From contig NC_055991.1 of NCBI RefSeq assembly GCF_018446385.1, positions 95,463,712-95,527,711 of the forward strand: a DNA stretch of 64,000 nt. Direction: 5' to 3'. Origin of the DNA: Zingiber officinale (taxonomy: Eukaryota > Streptophyta > Magnoliopsida > Zingiberales > Zingiberaceae). The notes under the pieces were generated by a model. It had not been told where the DNA came from. It worked only from the letters and a program-made list of their open reading frames with translations, and did not search any database. Below are positions 36,101-47,864 of the stretch, piece after piece (within the stretch, counting starts at the first letter, position 1; each line of letters opens with the position of its first letter). A program made the translations under genes and the position numbers.

Positions 36101-39100
36101 AGGACATGAAACAACATCATGAAGAATACAATATCATATCCAATTTGTTTTTCACAAAGCATAAGAACATACATCAATTTCTCTTTTTTGCTTCTCAATT
36201 AGTAAACACTGCTTCAGAAGTTTTTCTTTTGCTTGTTCTTGACCCCTCAAGCTCATGGTAAAATCTTCAGCTCTTGGACACGTGTAAGAACTTTCTGATT
36301 CTGGCATCTAAAACACAGTAAAGAACAAGGCATTATTATTTGCAAAGAGAGTAGTTTTGGTAAAAGTTTAATCTAGGTTGGCTTATTTCTTATTTGCAAT
36401 TTGATCATTTTACTAGTTTGTTTTAATTGAGATCTATAAAAGAGGAGTGATTTTTATTATTTATCATCTTTCTAGAAATTAAATTTCTCTCGTTTAATCT
36501 TTGTGTGAGATCATCTCTTCTCGTCTCCATGTGAGCTAATTATACCTCATGTCGTGTCAAATTTTTTTCCAGTTCGTTGTGTGAGTTTGGGCTGGCTCAA
36601 TTTGTGTGTTGTATCAAGTTTCTATTAGAACAACTTTGTGCAACATCAAAAACTTAAAACTTCAGATGAATATTCCACTTGCAAGGAAATTGTTCTTTCA
36701 AAACTAATTTTAAATAACTACATTTTGTCTATTAATGAGCTAGTTTTATATGACCTGACCGCCATAAATTTTTTTATTTCTTTGAACGACAATTTGAATG
36801 GCTGTTATATGCATTGCATCAACTCAGACCATTTAGCTCCACTGTTGTATAAGGACCATACATATGTCACCTTATTGTCAAAGCAAGTGTTCTGAATCTC
36901 TGATGAATTGCTTGCTTCGTAGAGGGAACCAGTTTCATCAGTCATGTTCACCTATGAAGTTTTCCAGTATCAACGTATCATTGGATCAAGGAAAATTTCT
37001 GACAAAATAAAATATGGTACCTTATTCTCACAGGGAGTGGACTGAATCTCTGTCAAATTGTTTGATTCGTGGAGGGATGCAGTTTCATCAATTACTTTCA
37101 ACTATGAAGTTTTCCAGTGTCCATTTATCAATGCTTTAAAGAACAAATTTCAACAAGATTAAATATGGTACCTTATTCACACAGCATGTTGGCTGAATCT
37201 CCATTGAATTGCTTGCTCCATAAAACAAACTGGTTTCATTTATCTCTTTCAATGTTTTATCCATCTATCAAGTTTTGTCATATCAATTTATGTCATCTAA
37301 GAGGATCTATAGTAACATAAAATAATATGGTACTCCAGTACCGCTGCATAAAAAGGAAGAAATTCATGCTAGGTGCATACGGAAAATATGATTGATTCGA
37401 GGATAATACTTTGCAGTTAAAAGTATCAAGTTATCATGTAAAAAAGTATGATTGATTAATAGAACTACAGATAATAGTCTGAAGTGCAGAGTATTATGTA
37501 AAAAAAGAATGGAAGTGGTTGTGTTTAGATAATGAAGCAGCATATAAATATAACCAAGACAAGATGTAAGATGGCCTACCATCTCCTGTTTCCTTGCAAT
37601 ATGATGCTCAAAATCTTGCATTACTTTTGTTAACATTGATTCAACTACCTGAAAGGACCACTGAAAACTTTACTATCTGTTTCGTGCAGATAATTGTAAA
37701 TACAAATTGATAATATTTTTGCCTAAACTCATAACCAGCTTTTATATACCAAAGGGATTTCTTCAGGCTTTTTATCTGATATAAGGGTGCGTACAAGCAT
37801 GCTCAGAGAGGGTGATATCTGTTAATCATACAAATTATTTGAGCTAACATAGGATTACTGGATCCTTCAATGTATTACATTCAGCTTACCAACCATTTCA
37901 GAAGATTCTACTGAAAAATCAATGCTGAAGTTCTGCTCCAATGACCCACCATCCTGAATTGGTTGACTTCTAGAGAGAGAATACATGAAAGGTTCTGAGT
38001 TTCTCCTCACAAAGTGTTTTCCAGTGCTTGAATGTTTCACAATTCCACCAGACTTGGAGGAACCTTTCCTCCGTGCTTGTTTCTCACCATATGATTTTAG
38101 AGCCAGAATAGAATTAACAACCCTAGACCCTTTACCACCCTGTACGAAAAACATAAGAATAAAAAATATTAGGGATAGACCCCATTCAAGATAAGTTCTA
38201 GGAGATAAAGCATTTTTTTTTTATTAACCAGGAATAAGTGATAATTTTTGTTAGCATGTTCTGCTAAATATGACAAGTCAGGGAGCATTGGAATAAGGGA
38301 AATACAATCGATGCAGTTGTCGAAGAAAACACAGCTAGTTTGCATCTATCTAAAAACTGTTGAATAACAGACTTCCTAGTGTAGCTTTAATACACTGGAG
38401 CAAGAACTAGGAAACTTTAGCAAAACAAGAAAGACATGCCTGCTGTAGATCAGATGCCTCAAATGTGGGGAGAGCCAATTCTTCTAGGGCATCAAGGAAG
38501 TTCCTCAAATTCTCGAAGTACTGAAATGCTGATAGAGCAGGCCCATCAGGAATGGAAGCTGAATCCGCAGGAGCTTCAATCACCTTAATGAAAAAGAATA
38601 ATTAGATTCCAACTTCAGTGATGCGAGAGAAAAAAAAATTCTACCAAAATCATTGAACAAGTGCATAACCTTGGACACTGCTCCAGGCTGAACCTTGTTG
38701 AGCACGTTGCAGAGAACAATTCCATTCCTTAGTCCTAGCCTGAATTCCTCCTCAGTAGGCTCTTCTGGAAAATCCCTCGCACCAGCAACCCCAACTATTC
38801 CCCTAAGCCATGCAGCTGCCTCATACCTTCTCATTGCTGCCACGGCAAGGCAAGTATAACCGGATACATTTTGTGCATGATTAAATAGACGTAACGCTTT
38901 ATTTAACGAACTAGAATTCAAATCGTGATTTGTGAGAGTATTCTCTATAGTAAATGTACTGACTCATGAGTTTGTGGTATAACACATTAAGAGTAATTGC
39001 CCTTGTGGAGGGTGTAAGCCAACAAAAAAGCATTGCATTTCTTCATTCAAATCAGGCGCTTTCAAACAACGGAACTTGAAAAACAAGGATGTTATTGAAG

Positions 39101-39391
39101 AAAATGCAAGGGACGTAGATGAACACATAAGAGGGGGAAAACATATGTTTGGCTCCCTCATTGTTCTGTCACATTGGTAGAAAATCAAGGTCTCGCGAGC
39201 ACAATTATTGGTCGATTCTTACGTAGAAAATGTAAAAAGTGTGTCAAAATACATTTCGCGATTACTAAAGAAATCAAATCACCTGCTTGCTCCTCCTTCC
39301 TCGACGCCAAGTCGATGTCGCACATCCTCGATTCGTGCTGCTTTAGCACGTCCTCCACCACCGACAACGAAATGGACCCTTCAAACGCCAT
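33140..39391 (-). CDS. kinesin-14 with calponin-homology domain (KCH-type)
   Basis: Twenty-one exons on the minus strand: 39391-39283, 38836-38670, 38583-38440, 38139-37894, 37818-37750, 37648-37580, 37264-37172, 37101-37021, 36951-36871, 36307-36173, 36094-36013, 35924-35829, 35759-35580, 35503-35397, 35303-35128, 34978-34802, 34702-34449, 34372-34209, 34117-33965, 33804-33473 and 33293-33140. They sum to 3069 nt, 1022 residues. Order: calponin-homology domain (about 39-150, actin-binding in the family), linker with coiled-coil tendency, then internal motor domain from about 458 with [12 protein letters not shown]-loop GQTGAGKT (543-550), NERSSRSH (663-670) and DLAGSE (696-701), and a basic serine-rich tail. 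This order is that of plant minus-end-directed kinesin-14s that link microtubules and actin. Odd points: exons 7-9 are tandem duplicates, intron 3 is GC-AG, intron 15 looks U12-type AT-AC, and the exon 4 donor (gttggt) was chosen by frame. Confidence 0.92.
34979..35127 (-). other. probable U12-type AT-AC intron
   Basis: On the minus strand the intron begins ATATCCTTCC, the exact U12 5' splice consensus, and ends ttttttaacaatttttgagtac, with a branch-site-like ttttttaac about 14 nt before the AC end. No GT donor in the neighbourhood gives an open frame. The AT-AC choice, or an AT-AG variant three bases earlier in genome order, joins NDGPHKN to the conserved [10 protein letters not shown] in phase. 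Confidence 0.75.
36871..37264 (-). repeat. three tandemly duplicated kinesin exons
   Basis: Exons 37264-37172, 37101-37021 and 36951-36871 encode related peptides with the pattern E-T-x-S-L-x-x-x-S-N and E-I-Q-x-T-x-C-x-N-K. The introns between them also match (aagttttccagt after each exon start side, aaatatggtaccttatt at the donor side), so the duplicated unit of about 140-165 bp included exon and intron. All three keep frame. Confidence 0.85.
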
Positions 39392-39720
39392 GTTCAGCAC
39401 AAAGCAACACTTCCGATTCCCAATTCCGATTGGTTTGCAGCCGATTTCAGACAGGAATTCATCCAACGCAATAAATAAATAAACAACAAAAAAAGGTTGG
39501 ATTTTGAGGCAGGGCAAGGGGAAAGAGATGGTGCAGCTGCGTCTCGCCCGCCTCAAAGTGGTGAGGGGGGCGAGGAAGGAGAAGAGAAGAGAGAGAAGGG
39601 GAGGAGAGAAAAGAAAGAGAAAGAAGAGAGCTTTGCGCCCCTTCTCTCCTTCCCTCGCTCTCTCTTTCTTCTGTGTTTCTTCACGGCCGCAGGTTTGAAA
39701 TAAACCAAACGGACTCATTC
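39392..39720 (-). promoter_or_regulatory. kinesin 5' leader and promoter region
   Basis: On the minus strand a CT/TC-rich leader (complement of the GA-rich block 39540-39660) precedes the ATG at 39391. Pyrimidine-rich leaders are common in plant genes. No TATA box is evident. Confidence 0.4.
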
Positions 39721-39721
39721 G

Positions 39722-40750
39722 GTATTAATAGTAGGGCAAAAATGAAAAGGACATTTTTTTTTATTTTTTGGTTCAAATCATCCCATTTGAATTTTTTTTA
39801 ACAAAAGAGGACTACAATTATTCCTACTGTACTATTCTTATTATTATCTTTTTTATATTTTTCATTTAAATCTTAAATATGAAGTAGTTACGAATTCATA
39901 TCTACTACAATATGATTTTTTAATTAAAACTATCTAGAGTCTAAAAAGACTTTAAATGATATTTTTTTAGCTAAAATCTCAGGTTCTAATTCATAATTAT
40001 TTGTAAATCTCCAAAAGAATTTCGATTTGATATATTATGTGTTACGTGATTAGACTTGAATTAAAAATTATGATCTTTCAAAGTTTAGGATTTAACATTC
40101 ATGTTGTAACAGTTATGAAACAGTAGACAGTAGCTGTTATAAGTACTGTGTAGCAACTACAGTTTTATAGCTGTTACAATTGAGCTACCACATATCTTTA
40201 GTAGCTACGGTTTCATAATTAGTACAACTGAGCGATCACATAGTTGTAGGAGCTACGATTTCATAGCTTGTACAACGTGAATGTTAAACTCTAAATTTTG
40301 ATAAACCATAACTTTTGACTCAAGTTGAATAACGTGATGCACAATATATCAAAATCGAAGTTTTTTCAAATATCTACGAAGGTGGAACCCATAATGACCT
40401 GATTTCAAATTCAAAAAATATTATTTAAGTCTTTTCGAAGGTTTCGAATCATTTTAATCTTAATTTTTTTCTACATAACAGTTATGAAATCATAACTACA
40501 ACAATTGTATAACAGTTCAGTTATAACAGTTATAAAATCATAACTGCTATAATTATATAGTAGTTATGGAATTGTAACTCCTACAACGCACCATAGATTC
40601 ATTATTTAGGTGGAAAATATAAGAAAGATAGTAATAAAATAATAAAGTGGAAAGTAATTGAGTCATTTTACAAGGTAGTGGGGGTGCCTTTTTGATTTAA
40701 AGCGAGGCAAACAGTGACATTTTGATTTTTACCCTTAATAGTTTGGGATG
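39722..40750. mobile_element. 1-kb foldback element with long inverted arms
   Basis: The two halves are imperfect inverted copies. Left attaatagtagggcaaaaatg matches the complement of the right-end catttttacccttaatag zone; left gatttgatatattatgtgtt and gtttaggatttaacattcat match the complement of 40270-40370. The centre (40095-40270) has repeated tagctacggtttcataa phrases. No open frame is present. Ends and target duplication are not certain. It is probably a non-autonomous DNA transposon, such as a Mutator-type foldback. Confidence 0.65.
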
Positions 40751-41395
40751 GCAAACGGTGGCTCCATCTATTTTTTTTTTACTTATCATATTATGTTATA
40801 GACTAAATAATAGCTAAATAAAAGAAATTTATTTGAATTTAGAAAATAACTTATAAATTATATAATAGAAGTAGCTCATATATACAATTCACACACACGC
40901 CATATATAATTCTAAAGTTTCTAAGTATTTAATATTTTAGTTATTTAATATTATTCTTTTTTCATATGCGATACCAAACAAACTATAATTCCCTTTCCAT
41001 TTATCAAGCTTCGGCCATATGGTTGCTAGCAAGGCTTCCTTAGCGCTTGACCTCTAGTGCACCCTTACAAAGTGCTCAATTTTTTGATGCAGGAGATAAT
41101 CATAGAAAAGTCATAACTTTTTACCTAGGTGATTTATGCATCATACAATATATCAACTTAAAACTCACTCAAAGATCTACAATAAAACAACTTATAATCA
41201 ACCGTCAAATTGATTAAGTTGCACCACCAAATGATCGTACATATACACAATAAGTACGGACGGATTGACGGGAACACTGAGGGCGAACGTATTCATCTTT
41301 TTACCACCAATATACACAACAAGTACTAGATACGCACATAACAGTACTAACATCTGATCGATGGTATTTCTTTCTTAAGAGTAAATTCCTAGACA
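40751..41395. other. intergenic stretch
   Basis: AT-rich sequence between the foldback element and the LURP-one-related gene; the last part is that gene's 3' UTR. No further feature was recognised. Confidence 0.5.
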
Positions 41396-42144
41396 TCAAC
41401 ACCTAGTGGACTCCCCATTAATGTAGTCAAGAATGGCAATCACAGCGATGACAAATGCTTGGTCATGGCCCGGCTGCACCACCACACTGTAGAACTCCTT
41501 GCTTGCAATCTTCTCCTCTCCTTTCACCTATAAATTATTACAAAGGTTAATTAATTATAGTACATGACTGTGGTTGATACTACGTTTAATTACCTCTGCC
41601 ACAACGTTGCCTCTTCTGTCCATGATTGTGCAAGCCCTGTCAGTAAAAGATCCAAGCACCTCAAAGTCCCATGAGCTTCTCCCGTTCTCTTTGGCTTCCA
41701 AAAATATTTTCACACTCCCATTCATTACAAGCCAAGATTTGGCCTCGTGTAGGGTAAAGACCAACTTGCTTGTCATCTCAAAATCCATAAGGAAGCCTCT
41801 CCATTGTTCGTTGAAGCTAACTGCTTGCAGAACACCTCCTTGCTATAGATATCTATATCAGAGTACTGTTATATATATATAGATAAATGAAAATGCCTAT
41901 TGCCTACCTTTTTACTAATGAAAAGTATGGAATTTCCATTACCATCCTTCACCATGCACTCTCCGTTAACACCGAGCACGCAGCAACCATCCACTGCAAA
42001 AGCTACGACTTGACTGGTATCCATGGCCACAAAACCACCCCCATTGATGTTGCGAGGCCTCTTCCTTATCATTAATGTCGTCTGCGAGAGTGAACAATAT
42101 GCCTTACTTACCACTGGGAACTTAGTTGCCAATCCACCAGCCAT
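41396..42144 (-). CDS. LURP-one-related (LOR, DUF567) protein
   Basis: Three exons on the minus strand, 42144-41908, 41842-41594 and 41527-41396, all GT-AG and phase 0, give 205 residues, usual for the family. Recognisable parts are TLMIRKRPRNINGGGFVAMD near the start, VFAVDG-like and KDGNGNSILFISKK, then LHEAKSWLVMNG and SWDFEVLGSFTDRACTIMDRRGNVVAEV, and the end VVVQPGHDQAFVIAVIAILD. The fold is a Tubby-C-like beta barrel around a buried helix (residues about 180-198). Arabidopsis LURP1 is needed for resistance to an oomycete, but most members have no known biochemical role. A TATATATA stretch lies about 50 bases before the ATG on the minus strand. Confidence 0.92.
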
Positions 42145-43284
42145 GGCTTGGTTTTTATGATTTGATCAGCTAAACTCATACATACATGAACATTATATAT
42201 ATAAAAACAAGAAGTGGAGAAATTAACTTGGCTATTGAATTTCTTTGGTGTAGGGGCACTGGCGAGTTAGTTGGCCTAATTAATTAACTTGTGGCAGTCA
42301 AACTGGTGGTGGTTGTGATTGATTTCTCCACTCAACTTTGGATTATTCTAAGAAATTGCTTCAGCTACGTAAGCATCTTGGAATCAGTTGCTTTAATTTC
42401 TTTCAACGTGATGAGTAGTAGTAGTAGAAGTAGTTTTCGTATGTGTTTAATTTGCTCCATTTAGCTAGGGCGGAATAAACTTGCAAATGGATCAACTTTT
42501 TCTCCATTTGGCTTTGATTAGAGAGTGAATTAATCTGTTGTGTGCAAACTTCCCACTAAGCATTGGTTTGTCATTATCTTCTTTCTTTTGGATGACTTAA
42601 TTCCTTTTAATTACTGACCAGATATTTGTATATATATATTCAGGTTGAATGCAAAGCTCAAGCATGCATCAATCATATTAAATGATCAGTTTGGAGGAAG
42701 AGGGAAAATTTTCCATATTAAAGAATCATAAACTAGTGTACATAAGAATTCAGATGGATAAGAACATGAAACACCGAGAAGAAAATCTGTGGCGATCCTT
42801 AACAGTTGTCGTCTTTTAGATAGTGTAAACAAGCATCTAATCCTCTCTTTCAAATGCTATTTGACTAAGCATTCGACCAGCTTCAAATAGAGAGAAAACA
42901 AACGATTTATCTTGTACTAGTGACTATATCTTACATATATGTTTACTTAGCTTGCTCTATCGTTAAACTGAAATAATAATACCATTTAAATCTTTTATCA
43001 TTAAAATCTTTAAATTATATACAAGGTATAGCGAACTTATAGATAAAAATAAATTTATTAACAAGTATACAAAGTATATTTATAGTAATTATTTTTGCAA
43101 TATAATTATAGTGGAATTGATGATGAGTTAATTGCGTCCAATCTAATGTTATATCATACCATTAAAAGCAACGAAACAACAAGCTTGATGGCATACTTTT
43201 GATAAATATGATTAAATTAAACATATTTATTCTTTCTCAAATCTCAAATGCCGCTCAATTTCTTTGTGTATCTTGTAAAAAAGT
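42145..43284. other. intergenic region up to the hAT element
   Basis: Contains the promoter side of the LOR gene (TATATATA at about 42196-42204). AT-rich sequence with no further gene follows. Confidence 0.5.
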
Positions 43285-46200
43285 CAGGGCCGGACCTTCT
43301 ATAAGGCCCGTGAGGCAGCCGCCTCAGGGCCCAACTGCTGAAGGGGCCCATTTTTTTATTAAAAAAATTATACTTATCAAAATATAACCCTACATATCCA
43401 TATGAAGTGTACCGCCGCTGTTGCTCAAGGCGTTAAAGGATCGCTAAAATTATCGCTCTATCTTCCTTTATCTCTTTCGCTAGAAGAAAGTCACGTTGAT
43501 CTCTTGATTCTCTTTAACAATCAACGTTTTGTTGATCTCTTCCTCTCTTAAAGGAACATAATCCTTTAAAAAAGGTAAGTAGGTCACTTTCTTTCTATTT
43601 TTTTATGTCACGCAACTGTTGTTTCTTTTTTTTTTTTTCTGTCTCTCACATTTCTTGTCATTAATCTTATGAATTCTTATTTAATTCAGTAACCTTTCAT
43701 CTCTTGTTAAAGATAACGCTATTGAAATGTTAATGCGGCTTGATATTAAATATGCCAATGATAGTTGAACTTAAAGGAAAACTATATTAATTAACATCCA
43801 ATTTCTCTGATTTTTATTATTTTTGACTTTTTTGTTGAATGTTTTTGGTGTTCAAGCCCTTAATGAACATTTCGTTTAAGCCAGCAATAGTTTTAAGTAG
43901 ATAAAAATATGATATGATTTAGCATGATGATATTTACATGTATTATGATTTATTAGTGAATTTTTCCTGCATTTAGATGTTGAAATTATTTTAATCTATG
44001 AACTATCGGTGCAGATTAATATTTAGGCTTCTAGCAAATATGCCTCCTATAAGAAAACAATTGTCTGGAGCAGAAAAAAGGAAGAAAAAACAAAAGGAAG
44101 AAACTTTAATTCAAAGCCAAGCAGGAAGTCTTAATAAGTATTTCACTAGCAGCCAAAAAGCAGAGCAAATAGAATTAGTAGAACAAATGAATCAGGATGA
44201 CACTGATAATAAGTTGAATGATCAAGAACATAGTGAATTGAATGAACTTCACAATAAAGATCCAAAAGAATCTGAAAATGATAAAGGTGAAGCCAGTATG
44301 CCTAAAAATGACAGTGATGTAAACATAAATCAAGAGATCTTGTTTCCTTTAAATGTTGATGATCCAGGAAATTGGGACAAAATTCCAAATATTAGGGACT
44401 TTCTAGTTGAAAGAGGTCCTAAAAGAGATGATGGTATTTTGTTTCCTCTTGATAATACCGGAAGACACTTCAATCCATCACATTATAAGAGGCAGTTGTC
44501 AAATGGTGAGAAAAGTGATAGAAGATGGTTAGTGTATTCTATTTCAATGGACAAGGTCTTCTGTTTCTGTTGCAAATTATTCAAGACTCAAAGAACCACA
44601 ATGAAACTTGGTCATCTAGTTGATGAAGGATACAAAGATTGGAAGAATATCAGTCGATGTCTCAATCTTCATGAAACTAGTAAAGATCATATTGATTGCA
44701 TGACTAGTTGGATCGAATTAGAAACAAGACTTCGAAAGAAAAAAAACAATTGATGAAAATATGCAAGTAGCAATTAACAAAGAGAGAGAACATTGGAAAC
44801 AAGTATTGAAAAGAATAATTGCAGTTGTGCAAAGAATTGCAAAAAATAATTTGGCACTCCGAGGAGATAATGAGAAGCTTTATGTTGAGAATAATGGAAT
44901 CTTTTTGCAGCTAATTGAAATGATTGCTGAATTTGATCCAATAATGGAGGAACACCTTCGGCGTGTTCAAGAAAAACAGATTCATTACACTTATCTTGGG
45001 CCCAAAATCCAAAATGAATTGATACAGATGTTGGCGGCTGAAGTAAGAAATTCAATTGTTGCAAAAATTAAACATGCAAAGTATTTCACTGTCATACTTG
45101 ATTGTACTCCGGATGCAAGTCACGAGGAGCAGATGTCCCTTGTAATTAGATGTGTGGATGATTCAGAAAATGCAATAGCGATTGAAGAATTTTGGATAGG
45201 ATTTTTAAAAGTTAATGAAACTTCAGGGCTTGGGCTTTTTACAGAGCTTAAAAATATTTTGAGCAATCTCGAACTTGACATTGATAATATAAGAGGTCAA
45301 GGATATGACAACGGATCTAATATGAAAGGAAAGCACAAGGGTGTACAAAGTAGATTACTTGAAATTAATCCTAGAGCTTTCTACACTCCATGTGGATGTC
45401 ATAGTCTTAATCTCACATTATGTGATATGGTGAAATGTTGTCCTAAAGCAATGTCTTTTTTCGGTGTTATACAACGCATATATTCGTTATTCTCTTCTTC
45501 TACCAAGCGGTGGCAAATCTTCAAAGATCATGTGCAAGGTCTTACAGTCAAGCCATTATCACAAACACGATGGGAAAGCCATGTTGAAAGTGTGAAGCCC
45601 ATAAAAGATCAAACTTCAAAAATACGAGATGCTTTAATTGATTTAGCAAACATTTCTGATGACTCAAAAATAAAGAGCGAAGCTGAGGGTTTGGCATCAT
45701 TCGAACTTGAGAATTTTGAATTTGTGTCTGGAATGGTAATTTGGTACAAGTTGTTATATGAGATTAACATTGTTAGTAAGTTTCTCCAAGCAAAGAATAT
45801 GGATATTGTTATGGCTATTAGACAATTAAAGGGACTTATTTCTTCTCTCCAAGAATTTAGAGAATCTGGATTTGATCAAGCATTGATCGAAGCTGAACAT
45901 ATTGCAAGTGAAATGGGAATTGAACCTATTTTTCGTGAAAAACGCATCATTCGAAGAAAGAGACAATTTGATGAAATCAACAGGGAAGAGGTAGCCCAGA
46001 CTCCTAAAGAATCTTTTCGAGTTAATTACTTCTTATTTATAATTGATCAAGCACTTTCTTCACTTCAAACTCGGTTTGAACAATTTCAAAAATATGAAGA
46101 AACATTTGGATTTTTATTTAGTTTGGAGAAATTGAAGTCTATTGATGATGATGGTCTCTTGCACTCATGTGTCAATCTTCAAGATTCTTTAACACATGAT

Positions 46201-46801
46201 GGTCACTCCGATGTTGATGGATCAGATTTATATCTAGAACTAAAGTTGTTAAGACACTCTTTACCAAGAGATTCAAAAAGAGCGATTGATGTGCTAAATT
46301 ATTTGAAGAAAATGGATGGTTGTTATCCAAATGCTTATATCGCTTATCGAATTTTGCTGACTATACCAGTTACAGTTGCATCTGCCGAAAGGAGTTTTTC
46401 CAAGTTGAAATTGATCAAAACTTATCTCCGATCAACTATGTCACAAGAAAGACTAAATGGCTTGGCTATGTTATCTATCGAGAAAAAAGTGGTTGAGAAA
46501 GTTGATTATGCAAACTTAATTAATACTTTTGCTTCTAGAACTGCGAGGCGAGCAATTTTCAAGTGATTATATACTTGTTCCTAATATGAATTTTATATTT
46601 TGTTTGGATCATCTTGACTTTATCTTCATTTGTTTATGACAAATTATTTTGGATGATATATTTTGTTTATCTTTAATTTTTAGAATTCATGTTACAAATA
46701 TAGTTATATTTACGTTGAATTGAAAAATCTATGAATATCAAGGTTTGAGGGCACCATTTTTGGTGCTCGCCTCGGGCCCCAAAATTACAGGTCCGACCCT
46801 G
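43285..46801 (+). mobile_element. hAT DNA transposon with intact ends
   Basis: Terminal inverted repeats CAGGGCCGGACCT and AGGTCCGACCCTG, flanked by a perfect 8-bp duplication AAAAAAGT (43277-43284 and 46802-46809). An 8-bp duplication and CAGGG-type ends are hAT traits. GC-rich subterminal blocks (gccgcctcagggccc and ctcgcctcgggcccc) are also inverted copies. Length is 3517 bp. It carries one transposase gene with a single-base frame break. Confidence 0.95.
44040..46566 (+). pseudogene. hAT transposase (TTF-type zinc finger, DUF4371, C-terminal dimerisation domain)
   Basis: Two abutting frames, to 44753 and from about 44755 to 46566, meet at a run of eight A (44739-44746); a one-base length change there breaks an otherwise continuous gene of about 840 codons. 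The N-terminal part has the TTF zinc finger (FCFCCKLF, then H-E-T-S-K-D-H). Next comes the RNase-H-like core with [38 protein letters not shown] and [10 protein letters not shown]. The C-terminal hAT domain has [20 protein letters not shown]. Relatives are annotated as zinc finger MYM-type protein 1-like. A leader intron 43575-44014 (gtaagt...gtgcag) is likely, which makes the ATG at 44040 the start rather than 43998. The frame break could also be an assembly error in the A-run. Confidence 0.88.
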
Positions 46802-47864
46802 AAAAAAGTAATTACATTATCTGTGTTGTCCTTTTATATATTTCCTTTGATCGATATTTTTTTTATTTAAATCACATGCCCTATTTTTTTTTAATCCAGG
46901 AGTAAGCCGTAGTTGGGAATCAACCCGAGTCTTTGTCCTATGTTGACTGGGCAAAGACCTCGGGATTGATTCGGAGACTCCTGGTTGATGCGCTAGGATT
47001 TCTACACACAATAAAATGAATCTACAATACGTCAGCATCCAAAAATCAGGGAAGGAGTTTCTGGCAAAGGTCCTTTGACGCTCAAGTCAGTATCTCATTC
47101 GAGCAAAAAGTAGAACAGTAGAATGAATAACAAGATGCACGTAGTATGATGTATCAAGTGTGCGTACCTTCCCATCGGAGAGGACCTCCTGTTTATATAT
47201 CATCACTATAATCTCCACAATCATGAAATAACAGAAGATGTTGGGTGTCAGAAGTTGTCGAGTAATAGAGTATATGCATCCTAGAAGGCGTATAGCCAAT
47301 TCGAGGAATCTTCTGCTACTCGCGTGCACTTTTTTATAACTAACACCATTAAGGAGGCGGTTGAAGGAATATGCTGTCATAATGTGTCGGCTGAGGGGAA
47401 GCATAATCGCCTCCGAGGAAGGTTCCCTGGACTTGCATCATTTTAGAAGAATATTCTCTGATAGACAGTTATTATTCTCTGACAAGTTGTTAGAATTCTC
47501 TGATAATATTATTCCCTGAGTGTATCTCAATCGGACGTTGACTAACCCGGGTGAATAATAAATGAAACCTTGAGTTCTCTGAAGCTGGTCTGCACTCTAT
47601 ATTGCTTTGATGTACATGTGTGATAATGCGAGAGATCTAAGTGGAATATTGTCCTATGCTAAAAACTGCTCGAATATATGCTAGGAGTCTGGAAGTCTAA
47701 GTGAAATATCGTCCAGTTCTTAGAGCCACTCAAATATATGCTAGAATGAGTATAAGCTAGTCTCCTATGTCATAACTTAGTTTCCTCTTGTTGTGAAATA
47801 AAGCATGTATGTGAGGAAGAAAGTAAACTAATAGTATAAATGTTATTTTTTTCTAATTCCTAAC
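46802..47864. other. repeat-like intergenic stretch with hairpin
   Basis: A hairpin at 46896-46984 has arms ccaggagt/actcctgg, with a second helix from aatcaacccgag-tctttg and its complement. Further on, cctttgacgctcaagtcagt (47080-47100) is a phrase typical of some plant LTRs, read toward the minus strand, and a segment of about 60 bp is repeated at 47632 and 47692. It is probably an old LTR fragment. No gene was seen. Confidence 0.45.

Noticed and set aside
39497-39703. Open frames in the GA-rich block upstream of the kinesin gene
   Set aside because: Low-complexity leader sequence; no family resemblance, and it opposes the kinesin transcript.
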